Assembly (NCBI GenBank): GCA_963573385.1
Contig: CAUYLG010004905.1
Span: forward strand, 207,501-271,500
DNA from: Cacajao melanocephalus
Lineage: Eukaryota; Chordata; Mammalia; Primates; Pitheciidae
Direction: 5' to 3'
DNA: 64,000 nucleotides
This document shows, piece by piece, positions 15,180-26,768 of the stretch. Under the pieces are notes generated by a model. That model had not been told where the DNA came from. It was given only the letters and a program-made list of their open reading frames with translations, and ran no database searches. Each line of letters starts with the position of its first letter. The stretch's first letter is position 1. The position numbers were made by a program, and so were the translations under genes.

Positions 15180-17119
15180 AACAGAGGGCAAAAAGTGAAG
15201 CTTTCAAACCATATCTCCCCCTGACTTTTGAAGGGGTTGAGGAGCTGCTTAGTAGAGATTAATCGCCAGGGTTCACTTGGTAGACCTCAATTGTGTATCA
15301 TTCATCCTAATGTTATGGAACATTTATGTCAAGAAATCCTGACAGTTTTCTCCTGTGTAATAACTCTTTGCCTGTTACCTTTTCCCCCTGTGTTTTTTCA
15401 TTTTTGTATAACTTGAATGTTTCTATTGTATAGACATTTTAGAACAAAGCTGGAGTTGACCAGCTTATTGAATACGAGTCTCCTTTTCTCAAATGTACCA
15501 GTCAAGAGCTGTGGCCTGGCAGATCTTCTTACCACATACTAATGGGGGCAGCTGGGTTAGTGCCCTCAGGCAGAACTAAACCTTGCATGCGGCTACTCCT
15601 CACATCTCCCTGTGGGTAATTAAGTGGTGTGCTACTCCAGCCTGCTTAAGGAAATGTCAGCCCTATGCCTGGGCTGATTTTTCTTTAGTGGAGAAAAGCA
15701 AAGCAAAATAGATCTTAACCAAATAATGTAAATACAGGAGGTTTGAGAGAAGCATGTTTTCTAGCATCTCTGCCTTCAGCTTTCCCAGACAGTTCTAAAC
15801 CAAAATATTCACTAGCAGAATGACTCTAACAAGTCCAAGGAAACAGACATTGGATTATGAAATGTTTCACTGTTATTTTCCTTTGGCATAATCGTGAATT
15901 TAAATGATTGGCCCATTTCCCTGGTTGAAGGAAATCATTCTTTCAACCTTCTAAGAAGACGAGTTCTATGGAATTTAATCATTTTTGCTTTATAATTTTT
16001 AACAAAAGAATCCAGTTAAAAAGAAAAAACAGAAAAGTGGTGAGTCAGGAATGAAGACCTCAAAATGTACAAAATGTAAAATTTACCAGCTATGTAATTT
16101 GACCCTGTCAAACCCATATTTGACAGGTAAAGCAGTGTGGCTTTTCTTCTTCAAGTATAAATTTCACTTCATTGTATCTGCTTAAGTTGTAGCCGGGAGT
16201 GACTGGAAGTTTTACAATGTGATTCAAACGTAAAGCTCAGCTAAACAGGAGTAGGAGTAGGGTTTGCCCCATTGTCACTGATTAAGGGGCTCATCTTATC
16301 TGTCCATCTGGGGGACCATAGTGGGTGCATGCCTTGGTCCTTTGCACTCTTCAAGGGCACTTAACTCTTAACAAGGTTTTGAGATTCTTTTTGCCATGGT
16401 AGTGGTGGTAGTGATGGTGGTGATGGTGGCAGTGATTCTTGTCGTTTGTAATTGGGACTTTGTAACTATAGGCTTGGTTAAGAGGAATTGAAACTATTAC
16501 AGAGAGAGCTGTGTATAGATTCATAGCCGTGAATTTCTTCTGTCTTCCTTGGAGACTGTATTCTCTAACTTTCTCTCCAGCATGTCTGTCGCCCTTTTTC
16601 TCCGAGTTTCTTTCTCTGTCTCTATCAGTCTTTGACTCAGTTTGTCTATGGCCTCTCTTTTGAGTAGTAGTAAAAACATATTAATATCTTTATAGTTTCA
16701 TTGGGAAATAAAGTTCATGGCCAAGTGCTGTCTCTGTTTTGATCCCACGGCCCTTCCCAATTCGGTCTTCCTTGCTCAGTGGCTTAAGCGCTCAGGGTCC
16801 TTGCGGCCACCCTGATGCAGCTCACGCCTCTGGCCCCCTGTGCGACCAGTCAGTGCTGCTGTGTTTGCACAGAGACCAGCTGCTAGGTCCACAATTGCGA
16901 AACGTTCCAATCAACTGTTTTCATGAATGTCTTCTTTATGTCTGGCAAACACTAAGTATGATTTCACAAATGAATGATTTTAAAAGTTTTTAACTTTTTA
17001 TTTTTAATGATGTTTTATAAATGGATTCCCAGTTAAGCATTTTGTTTTACCTGTCTGAAGACATAATGAGCTAAAAAGTTGGGATATTTATTATCAGGTT
17101 TTTGGGTTTGTTGTTATTG
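15180..17119. other. Unique DNA with a short GGT/GAT repeat, no gene seen
   Basis: A TGG/TGA-type trinucleotide-like repeat lies at about 16398-16434. A relatively GC-rich patch occurs at 16740-16900 but has no CpG island character. No repeat family or gene recognised. Confidence 0.45.
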
Positions 17120-17372
17120 TTTGTTTTTGATTTTTTGAGACAGAGTCTCACTCTGTCACCAGGCTGGAGTGCAGTGGCATGATGTCAGCTCACTGAAACC
17201 TCCACTTCCCAGGTTCAAATGATTCTCCTGCCTCACCCTCCCAAGTAGCTGCCAATTACAGGTGCAAGCCACCACACCCAGCTAATTTTTGTGTTTTTAG
17301 TAAGGACAGAATTTTGCCATGTTGGCCAGGCTGGTCTCGAACTCCTGATCTCAAGCCATCGTGCCTGGCCAG
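17120..17372 (-). mobile_element. Alu SINE (antisense) with internal deletion
   Basis: The T-rich tail and GAGACAGAGTCTCACTCTGTC start are present, and the element ends GTGCCTGGCC. About 40 bases of the left monomer (the GCCTCCCAAAGTGCTGGGATTA region) are missing between 17352 and 17356. Flanks share TTTGTTGTT, a probable target-site duplication. Confidence 0.93.
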
Positions 17373-17519
17373 ATTTTGTTGTTTTTTGGTATAAAAGAAT
17401 AACAGAATGAAAATTTGAAAAACACAAGTATAAATAAATATGTATATATATGCATGTGGGTGTATTCATCTTCAGAATAAAATAATAATGGAAACATTTA
17501 TCATTGTCCCACCAAGAAA

Positions 17520-17990
17520 ATTATATTTTACATTGTGTTACATTTGCTTGTAGTCTTTTTTTTTCTTTCAATGTAATATATGTGTATACATTTGGCAGTT
17601 TATAAAGCAATCTATTTGTAAATTACCTTTTATTTAAACTTATAAATACTTTTAAGTGTTCTTTAAAAATATATTAATGGCAGAAGAATAATCCATTGTA
17701 TGGATGTACCACAGTGTACTAAAAATTGTTTACTTTTTTAAACAATTTTTAAAAAGGGTTAAAAGAGCATAAAATTCTCTGTGTAAGTCATAAATCCTTA
17801 CATACATCTCTGATTACCTTTAGGAAAACATGAAATTATTTTGTCAAATGAAAACATTCTGTGATTTAAAATTTTATATTTTTATAAAATAGGTATTTAA
17901 TATACATATTTTTATATTGGACATGCAGTTTTTGGTATATACCCCACCCAATATGGCATTTTAAAATAAAGCTACTTAATTTCTACACAG
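17520..17990 (-). repeat. Ancient LINE-1 (L1M) fragment, antisense
   Basis: The order of motifs fits antisense L1M ORF2 end: 'aataatccattgtatggatgtacca', then 'taaatcctta..acatctctgattacctttaggaa', then 'tttgtcaaatgaaaacattctgtgattt'. It is very AT-rich and heavily diverged; edges are approximate. Confidence 0.6.
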
Positions 17991-18267
17991 GATTCTTTAT
18001 AGTCAGTGACTTTCAGATCAAGTAGTAGTATAAAATTATTATTTTTGATCCTAAAGAAAGAAAATTCTTGCCTTTAGCAAAATTATTATAAGTTCTATCT
18101 TGATCACTAGAAAAGGGACCCTCTAGCCCTCTAGCACAGTGCCATTGTGACACTACAGACCTCAGGTGAACAAAATTGAAGAGATTCAGGATAAGAATTT
18201 CAACTCTCTCTATTAAATGAGACTCACAAAGCACAGGAAAGGCTAACTTACTTTTTGCTCTATAACA

Positions 18268-18525
18268 ACACTAATAATAGCTAAGACTTGTTGCCTTCTT
18301 ACTGGTGTCACAGTTTGAAGTGCTTTATGAGCGTTTAATCATTTAATCCTCATAACAATCCTACAAGGTAGATTGAATTATTCGCCTCATTTTACAAATA
18401 AGGAAAGTGAGGCTGAGGGAGGTTAAGTCATTTTCCTAAGTATTACGCAGAGGTGGAATTCCAACCCAGAAAGCCTGACTGCAGGACGTGCGCTCTCCAC
18501 CACTGTGCAATGCTGCCCCCTAGTG
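18268..18525 (-). repeat. MIR SINE, near full length (antisense)
   Basis: Good antisense MIR: 'aataatagctaagactt', 'agtgctttatgagcg', 'taatcctcataacaatcctacaaggtag', 'cattttacaaataaggaaa', 'gaggttaagtcat', 'gcgctctccaccactgtgcaatgctgcc'. Its 5' head (right side) overlaps a CTCF-like motif. Confidence 0.85.
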
Positions 18526-18526
18526 C
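18513..18526 (-). promoter_or_regulatory. CTCF-like motif
   Basis: Read on the minus strand the site is GCACTAGGGGGCAG. It fits the CTCF core consensus CCASYAGRKGGCRS at 13 of 14 positions, including the whole AGGGGGCAG core. It sits at the end of the MIR. Binding cannot be told from sequence alone. Confidence 0.45.
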
Positions 18527-18621
18527 AAGTGTGCATACACGCTGCTCAGGTTCATTCTCTGAGGGGGCTGCTCATCAAGGAAGAAAAAGGCTGAAAGGTG
18601 GAATGAAGGGCTAATAACCAA

Positions 18622-18638
18622 ACACACACACACACACA
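18622..18638. repeat. Short (CA)n followed by TATA-rich DNA
   Basis: A 17-base CA dinucleotide run, then an AT-rich stretch of TATA and ATGTATA steps to about 18715. Confidence 0.9.
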
Positions 18639-18744
18639 AGAGTATATACAAACACATATCTGCATGCATATATAGTTTATATAAATATATGTATATATTT
18701 AACTGTATATGAGTAGCATAAATATAATTAGTATACTTAAAAAT

Positions 18745-18910
18745 GTTTAAAGAGCTTTTATTTTTATTTTCCTGTCTGCAAGGAAGGTGCAGTGGAGATT
18801 ACTGAATCCATTTCACAGGTGAAAAAACTGAGGCTCAAAAGGGTTAACACACCTTGCCCGACGCCCTACAGCTGGGAGAGGCAGCGTGGGGATTAGAAGC
18901 CTGCTTCTGC
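18745..18910 (-). repeat. MIR SINE fragment (antisense)
   Basis: A 'ccatttcacaggtgaaaaaactgaggc' core followed by 'gggttaacacaccttgcccgacgcc' and 'gattagaagcctgcttctg' matches the antisense MIR order. Confidence 0.7.
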
Positions 18911-21224
18911 TCCTCTTACTCCTCCCCAGCAGGGCCTCTCCTACATGTCCACAGGCATGAGCAGAAAGGAATGAGAAATGCTACAGACAAGGAAAAAGGG
19001 TCTGCCTTTCTGCCTGTTTAGATCTAGAATCCAGGAGGAAACAAGAGGACTGCTCTCAGATGATGGCAGTGTAGTGTTAACAGAAAACAGAGAAAGAAGA
19101 ACTGCTCAGTTCATGTTTTGCTTCCATTCTCCTCAGTAAGAAGGATTAACTTCAAACAGAAAACTCAAGGAAAATAGACGTGGTTAATGTAAATACTAGA
19201 GGCATAAATCCTTTCAGGAAACATGAGAACTTACAACTGACAGCCTAAGATAAATATAATCACGTGGGGTGGGGGGTTGTTATTAATTCCATTATAATAT
19301 AAATTATTCCTAATGACACTAGATAAATAGGTGCTGTTAATGAGCTTCGCTTGGAAGATAGCACTTACTGACCAAATAACATGAGGCCACAAGTATTGCA
19401 TTTACACTTAGCCATTCATTGGGCACTCTAGTCTCCCTTGTGACCAGGGGCAACATTTGCAAGATGGCTACTTGCAGCCAGAGAGTTCAATAGTCACAGT
19501 GCTATGAACATATTAGGTACTTGGAAAATATTTGTTGAATTAAGAAGAGTTGGACTGAACTCTTTGATGAGGTTGTCCATGAACAGAGGTCCCTTGCTCT
19601 AAAATTCAAACTTCCTATGTGACCTTAAGACCAAAGTCATTCAAAATGTATCATGAAACAAAGCAAAAATAAGTAAGAATAGGATACAGATAGGAGCGTT
19701 TTGAAATCATAAAGTTTGGCTCTTAATTCTCTTTATTATTCTGGTAAACTAGAATAATAACTGTGCACAATTGCGTTTTAATTTATGCTCCAAATGAAAG
19801 AATACTTTTTAAAAAGTAGCATTTTAAGTGTCAGAGAAAAGGCATATTAAACTATTATTTCTTTCTTAGTGATCATAAAAACATGCATTCTGAAGTCAGG
19901 ACAGCTAGACTCTTAAAAGCCCTACATATAGGGTAATAAATAAGATGAATGGTTGAAATTTTGCATTATGTGGCACCAATAGATTAATTTTTACAAGGGA
20001 ACTTATTTCAAGTAATCATCTTAGGAAGTGATCTCTCATTAGTAGCTGTCAATGCCTGGAGGTGGCCAGCCTTTCCCACATAAAGCGAAGCAGCAAACGA
20101 GTTCTCACTGATTTCTCCTAAGAAGAGAAACGTGAGTTACAGGTGTAGATGAGTTACAATATATGAGTTACAGGTAACTCATATTCACCCTAACAAATCC
20201 AGCTGGTCCTAAGGTAGATCCTGCCGGCAGAAGAGACAAAGCTCCCTTTCCCCCCATTGCTACCAATCGTAGAATTTGTGAACTCAAGCAACTGTTAGAG
20301 TTTTAAGGGGACCCTCAATGTACAACATGGAAAATATGCATCTTCTTTTTCAAATTCTATAGAAATGTAATCCAGACAGACATAACCATAAAAATAAAAC
20401 TAATCTTTAATGGATGTTGATTGAACAACAAAAATATTGCCTCTTTAACTGTCATATTTGGAAGAATAAATGTTGTGTATGGGCATGCATATGCATGTAT
20501 GTACATGGGTTATGTGTTTCTGAAAACATGAACTGATCTAAGAAGTTCTAGTCATGATTCTCTTCATAAGGCCTTTAAGCTGACTCCTGTACCAGTTCTG
20601 TGTTTCATAAAGTAGAAGGTGGTTTCTACTACTTCCTCTTTTAGTGTCAACCTTAATTGTTCAAGTCTTACTCTGATACCATTACTAGTGACTTTCAGAG
20701 TGTATCATGCCTTTTTGTCCATATGGAATGACTTTTAGCATCAATTTTTATTACATTCCAAATAACCATCAATTTCTCCTTCAATTACATGTTTAAATGT
20801 CATGTGGTTATTTTCTGTTCTGTGGATTAGATAGCAATCAGAACCAGAGTGACTTTAACTTTAACTGACCCATAGAATAAAAGTGGCTCAAATTATAGAG
20901 ACTGGAAGGGGGGAAATACACACAAACTCGCAATGATCATCTGATAGGTGAAAAAAAAAAGGAGGTGAGTGCAGGAGGGACCTCCAAAGACAAAGGTGCC
21001 AGATAAAATCTGTCTCCCTCAATTCTTGGCTTATCCTTGGCACTATGACAACCATCCACATGTCAAGGGACTTATGCATAAATGTTCCCTAGAGTCTGTT
21101 TCTGTTGGTTTTGTTCATCTCATGTTCTTTCTACCCTAAGCTCAACCTTTCCTGGAAGGGAGGGCAATTAAGGCTCCATGACATTATATTTTTAAATCAG
21201 GAGTTCACACATATGACATGAACG
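18911..21224. other. Mostly unique DNA, no gene seen
   Basis: A short L2-like 3' end (..TTGGAAAATATTTGTTGAATTAAG) lies near 19490-19550. A near-perfect palindrome lies at 20161-20184 inside a cluster of GAGTTACA copies. Otherwise nothing recognised. Confidence 0.45.
20161..20184. repeat. Perfect 11-bp-arm palindrome
   Basis: ATATGAGTTAC, spacer AG, GTAACTCATAT. Two more direct copies of GAGTTACA lie upstream at 20133-20140 and 20150-20157. Confidence 0.9.
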
Positions 21225-22090
21225 GTAGCTAATTATTTATTGAGCACCTACTAGTTCTAGACACTGTGGAAAGCTCTGGGAATACAGCAAACAAGACCGC
21301 TGGGATTCTTATGTCATGGGGCTTTCAGTATAATGGAGAAGACAGACATTAAACAAATAATTATAAATGTTAAATGCTGTAACAGATAAGCCCATGTGGA
21401 AATATACAATGCAAGACCCAACCAGGTATGTGTAAATATGTGTACATGGGACTGGGGAAAGGGTGTGCAGAAGGGTTCCCTAAGGCACCGTCACTTAAGC
21501 AGAAAACTGAAAGATGGAGCAGAGTTGTCATTACTGCAGTGCTGGTGTATAGTTCGCAAATCTGAGAGGCATCGTGCACTTAGACCATGATGGCAGTATG
21601 TGGAGCGCCCCCTGCAGTTGCAAGGGTCGCTTTGCACAACCATCCTCAGGTGTCTGTGAGGATGAGTGGGAGTCGGCTAGCTAATTAGCAGAATTACTTG
21701 GGGAGAAAAATATTCCAGAAAGAAAAGCATTATGTCTTTAAGGTAGGACAGAAAAATGTGTTGTAATAGAAGTAGAGCATGTCTGGGAAAGAAAGTGGGG
21801 TCCTACTGTCTGGGCTTTGTATACATCATTACAGATGTGTCATTTTATCCTGAAAGAAATGAAAAGCCACGTGTATGAAATACATCAAAAACGTTACTCC
21901 TGAAGATCTAAATGGAGGAGGCCGAAGTTGGGCTTGAGGACTAAGATGTAGACTTTTATTACAGTTATAATGAGAATTTCTGCTTCCAGGATTAGGAAGC
22001 ATGATGTACAGTAGTTGGGCATGGGAAGTAAAAAATAAGGAGGAATTGAGAGTGACATTGAGATTCCTGGCTTGAAGGTGATTCACTGTG
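21225..22090 (-). repeat. L2 LINE, long antisense relic
   Basis: The left end is the reversed L2 3' terminus (TTATTGAGCACCTACTAG..). Next come the 'ggaatacagcaaacaag', 'gagaagacagacattaaacaaa', 'aaatgttaaatgctgtaacag' segments and much further right 'gaattgagagtgacattgag..cctggcttgaaggtg', all in the order of an antisense L2. Heavily decayed, and the middle (21560-21700) is hard to align. Confidence 0.65.
21605..21618 (-). promoter_or_regulatory. CTCF-like motif
   Basis: On the minus strand the site is ACTGCAGGGGGCGC, 12 of 14 matches to CCASYAGRKGGCRS with a perfect AGGGGGCGC core. It has the same orientation as the site at 18513. Presence of binding is inference. Confidence 0.4.
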
Positions 22091-23466
22091 CCATCTCCTG
22101 AAATAAGGCATAATGGTGGTCCATTTTTAACGTGTCAAGTTTTAGGTGCCAAAGGGCCATACACATGGAAAATGTTAAATAGCAAATGGCATTTAGTTCT
22201 AGGGGGAAGAGGTTCTAGTTGAAGATACAAATTTTGGAGCAAAACATCCTACTCGAGTATATTCATGTCTTATACTTGTATCAAGTGTTTCTGAGTATGC
22301 ATCTATTTAAAAAAGTTAAAGGGATTAGAAATCAATACTGTTAAATACATCAGAGCTTTATGGAACCACCAAAGAGGGGAGGACACTTCTTTCTACTTCA
22401 TATCCTAGTAGCTTTCACTTTATGAGAATGATTATAAATGACTATGTAGTTTTCTGAGTGCTACAATATTTAACCTAATTTGTATGGCATTGTTTATTTC
22501 ACTTTTAGCATAACATTTGTTTTCAGTATCTTATTACACATTCTGAGAATTCTGCATATAAAACTCTTTCTGGTGATTTTCTTAAAATTGTTTTTAGGTG
22601 CTATAAGGATTTGTTTAAGACTGTGGTGTGTTTTCAAAATTCTCTCTGTAACCCCTTTATAAACGTAAGCTACTAACAGCATTTTACAAACGTGAAGACA
22701 TGGCTTTTCCATCTGGGGTTTTCGGAAAAGGACTGAGACTAGAGGTAATCTTTCCTAACAAAGTCTCTTTGCTCTCGGAGAACTCATTATCAGGGCAGGA
22801 CCCAGAGAGGAAGGAGCAAGCATCCAGCTTCTCAAAGCCTGCTTTGGTTTCTAAAGTAAGGAAATAAATGTAACCCTTATGGTTTAGCCCAGCATACTGA
22901 GTCAAAAAGGAGGAGCATTACAGGCCAAAAGCCCTGCTTAGGACTGAAGAATTTACATCCCACTGGCTTATTGTGCCACAGTACCCTCACTATCATCACT
23001 TTTAATACAAAAGAGTTTACTCATTCATGCACAAATTCTTTCTCCTGGGTGCAGTGGATGATCAGTCACCCTTGGGGAAAAAAGAAGTGGACAAAAGGTC
23101 AACATTCACCTTCAGTGTTCTCAACACCAACATGTATTTCCATAGAGAGACCTTCCCTGAGATCCAGTCTTTCTCATTTTCACCTCCTTCCCAAACTCTG
23201 TCTTCTTGGATCTATTGGCATACACTCCCATCATGGTTTCCCCATTATCATTGACACCTTTAACCACTGCTATTATCGTTTATAGAGATAAAACCCTCTA
23301 CTAAAATCTAAAACATAACCCAGACTTGCAGAATACAATTGGATCTCAATGAATCTAGTGAATGCTCCAAGTCGTCCTGAGATTCACACAAAAAGTAGAG
23401 AGAACTAAGAGGTTGATTTCAACCTCAAAACAAAATTATAAATACGCAACAGATTTATAAAAGAAT
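22091..23466. other. Unique DNA, no gene seen
   Basis: No repeat recognised. Overlapping short frames at 22971-23285 have no domain. A possible acceptor/donor pair at about 22680-22745 was examined and rejected. Confidence 0.4.
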
Positions 23467-23476
23467 TACATTCAGG

Positions 23477-23790
23477 CCTGGGCGTGGTGGCTCGTGCCTG
23501 TAATCCCAGCACTTTGGGAGGTCTAGGCGGGTGGATCACAAGGTCAGGAGTTTGTGACCAACCTGGTCAATATAGTGAAACTCCATCTCTACTAAAAATA
23601 CAAAAATTATCTAGGCATGGTTGCAGGTGCCTGTAATCTCAGTTACTCAGGAGACTGAGGCAGGAGAATCACTTGAACACAGGAGGCAGAGGTTGCCTTG
23701 AGCCAAGACCGCACCATTGCACTCCAGCCTGGGTGACAGAGCAAGACGATGACTCTGTCTCAAAAAAATAAAATAAGAAAAGGGAAAAAC
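23477..23790 (+). mobile_element. Alu SINE, full length
   Basis: Starts with a CCTGGGCGTGGTGGCTC head and ends with an A-rich tail. The target-site duplication is TACATTCAGG at 23467-23476 and TGCATTCAGG at 23791-23800. Confidence 0.96.
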
Positions 23791-23800
23791 TGCATTCAGG

Positions 23801-24954
23801 ATGTCTGCAGTTATAAGGAAGACTTTTCTGAATTGGTATAGAACATAAACAAGGAGAGTTCAACTTGTCCAAAGTGGTCAAATACGTTTCCCAGCCAATT
23901 TCTAAGCGCAGTGATGAAGGGAGCATTTTAAACTAAGACATTTTAGTTCCTCTGGTGATCATGTTGTCTTCATAGCGGATAGAGACTTTCCCTAAGGTTT
24001 TTCCCCCAAAAAAATTACCTTTGTTTCCCTGCCGTGGTACCTTTAGCTTGGCTGTTGCTGAATGTGCTTTCCTGTGATGTCTGCTTTGAGTAATGTCTGC
24101 TATGACTGATCTGAGCCAAAGCGTTGATTTCTTAGGAAAACCTTCCGGCTGCCCAGAGAAGGAAAGATTTCTTGAGCTGTGTTCCTAAAGTGCCTTGCAA
24201 TGCTCCTGCATCGCATTTACCACACAGTTTATTTCAGGCCAGAAACCCACTGGAGTCAGTAAAGAACCCCTCCACCCACCGATCCCTGTTTCCCCACATG
24301 CCCTGTTGCCTCTTCCTCTCCAGTCTGTGAATGACATCTTTGACAGGTCCCGTAGCTTTCCAGGCACTACCACTCAGAACAGTCTTTGAAACTTCCAATT
24401 TTATATCTGATTCAAAACCTCCCTCCTTTCTTTGACAGGCTCCAGCTCTTCTAGAGGCTGTGGCCAGAAAGGAGGGTGAGCCTTTCTTTCTCCACAGCCA
24501 TAGCTCTAGCACCCTCCTTGCTGGTAATTGCAGCCTCTCTGGCTTACCCTACACAGCTGCCCATGACTTTTGGGTAACATGACGTCAAACCCAGTGCTCT
24601 CATGGAGCCTGTGTGTGGATGTCGTAAGGAGCCAAAAAGAGTTTCTGGGTTGCAGAGTCTTGGGGTGTTTCCACTCTGGCTTCACCACTCAGCAGTTGGG
24701 ACTGCACAGTGGTTCACCTGCAGCCTCTTGCCACTGAGGCTTCCTGACCCGCCAGGTGACCTTCCTGGGAGTTAGGATTGGCAGTGTTCAGCATCAACTA
24801 AACTTTGTCATGTCCGTGTTAATTGTTGAGAACTTACGTGTCCTTGCCATATCACCAAATATTGGTCATGCACTCCACCAAGCCTCAATTCTCTTGTCCT
24901 AGCTGAGATAGGCCTAAAGGCCAATCAGCATCACGGTCTCTCTTAGGCTCTTGC
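23801..24954. other. Unique, relatively GC-rich DNA, no gene seen
   Basis: Several short frames on both strands (24185-24688) reflect higher GC content rather than a recognised gene. No repeat could be named. Confidence 0.4.
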
Positions 24955-25390
24955 CGTAACCTCCTAACTGAGCTCCCCTTGCCATTTTGGCCCCTACGGT
25001 CTCTCCTTAATAAGCAGGGTAATCCTGCGATAATGGAAGGTAGGTCATATCACATCTCTGCTCAAATCCCGTAAATGGCTGCTTCCCATCTCACTCCAGG
25101 TAAAAAGCAGATTCTTTATAAAGGCTTATAATACCAAACGATTCAGCCTCACCCTTTCTTCAAGTTAGTCTGCCTTTACTTTGCCCTCACCACTTTGACC
25201 TCCTCAGTGCTCTTCAAGCACACCACGGAGGCCCCTGCCTTGGATACCATGGACTTCCTGTTTCCTCCATGTGCCAAGACGCTCCTTGCTACCCCTGCTT
25301 GGCTCAGTCCTTACTTCCTTAGGGACTTTTAGATGTCACTCAAAGATCAACCAGTGAAGTCTTCTCCAACCGCCCGTATTAAATGTCTAG
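24955..25390 (+). repeat. L2 LINE (sense), 5' piece split by an Alu
   Basis: Sense L2 ORF2-end wording is clear: 'taacctcctaactgagctcccc', 'catatcacatctctgctcaaa', 'aaatggctgcttcccatctcactc', 'taaaggcttataat', 'ttccttagggacttttagatgtcactcaaa', 'cttctccaaccgcccgtattaaa'. The element continues after the Alu at 25613. Confidence 0.8.
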
Positions 25391-25605
25391 CCCTGCTGGG
25401 TGTCATGGCTCAGGCCTGTAATTCCAGTGACTTGGGAAGCAGGTGGAAAATAAACATTAGCCAGGTATGGTGGCACACACCCATAGCCCCAGCTACAGGA
25501 GGCTGAGGTAGGAGGATCACATAGGCCTAGGAGGTCAAGGCTGCAATGAGCTATGATCGCACCACTGCACTCTAGCCTGGGTTAACAGCAAGAGCCTGCC
25601 TCACA
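25391..25605 (+). mobile_element. AluJ-like SINE with left-arm deletion
   Basis: An old Alu starting CCCTGCTGGGTGTCATGGC. Most of the left monomer after the GACTTGGGAAGCAGG point is missing, then AATAAACATTAGCCAGGTATGG and the right monomer follow. It has no clean poly(A) tail. It interrupts an L2. Confidence 0.9.
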
Positions 25606-25612
25606 TATTATT

Positions 25613-25718
25613 TTTTTAAGTCAATGCCCTCATTCCCTTACCATACTTTGTTTTTCTTTAGAACAATTATCACCACTTGACACATTCTATAACTCTTTAT
25701 TGTTCATATTGACAAACC
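25613..25718 (+). repeat. L2 LINE (sense), 3' continuation
   Basis: 'cctcattcccttaccatactttg', 'acaattatcaccacttgacac' and 'ttattgttcatattgaca' continue the L2 at 24955-25390 in the same order. A short CA-rich stretch follows. Confidence 0.7.
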
Positions 25719-25820
25719 ACACGCATACACACACACATAAACATACGTACACATGTGAAAAGTAAACTTCACACATGAGGCTAGGAACTTTGCTTTATTC
25801 AGCTCAAGACTTTTAGTTCT

Positions 25821-26119
<299 letters not shown>

Positions 26120-26130
26120 TTTTCAGTTCT

Positions 26131-26676
26131 TTGAGCAAAACCTGGCAGATCCATAACAGGACTTCAGTTGATATTTAGTGTGAATAAGTTAATAAATAAA
26201 TGAATCAACTGATCAGTAATCAATCATCAGATCTATTGTACCAACAGATATTTACCTGACTGACCCCAGAAGATAGAATGCTTGTCTCCCGTTGATCAGT
26301 AGTCACACTAGCATGCCTCTCTTGTGCCTCCACTGGGTAGGGAAGAAACAGCCTCTAAGATCACTGCATTCCCTACAGGAAGAAGATCTCCAACCTCCAC
26401 TTCCCACCCCAGTTCTCTCCTTCCACACACTGAGATGAGCTGGGGAGGCAGGTTCGACAGCTCCTCATTAAGTCCCTGGGGAGGGAGAAGTCTGATTCTA
26501 ATTTTTGGCTGCTTCTGAAGGCTATTTTTAAAATGAGAGGTATTTGCTCCTACAGTCCTCAGCTTTGGATTTTAGCCACATTTCCATAATAAAAAAAAAT
26601 TCCACTCAATATCTTATTACAGATTCATAACTACTTGCAGTATGGCTTCTCCCCGCACCTATGTTTTATCTAATGT
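26131..26676. other. Unique DNA, no gene seen
   Basis: Nothing recognised apart from an A-run at 26590-26600. Confidence 0.4.
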
Positions 26677-26768
26677 GAGGCAAAAACCTTCTCTGTCTTG
26701 TTTGCTACTGAATCCCATATGCTTAGCACAACCCCTGGTGAATAATAGGTGCTCAGTAAATGCAACCT
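26677..26768 (+). repeat. L2 LINE 3' end (sense)
   Basis: 'ctctgtcttgtttgctactgaatccc' followed by 'ataataggtgctcagtaaatgc' matches the L2 3' terminal wording. Confidence 0.7.

Noticed and set aside
16740..16900. GC-rich patch as a possible promoter or CpG island
   Set aside because: Too short, with few CpGs and no core promoter elements.
20199..20222. Resemblance to the start of a Y RNA (GCTGGTCC.AAGGTAG)
   Set aside because: Only about 16 bases fit; the stem and 3' T-tract are absent.
22680..22745. Possible exon with acceptor TACTAACAG and donor GTAATC
   Set aside because: The branch-like TACTAAC directly abuts the AG with no pyrimidine tract, and the donor is weak.
24185..24688. Overlapping 60-92-codon frames on both strands
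   Set aside because: A GC-richer patch lowers stop frequency. No recognisable protein and no conserved motif.
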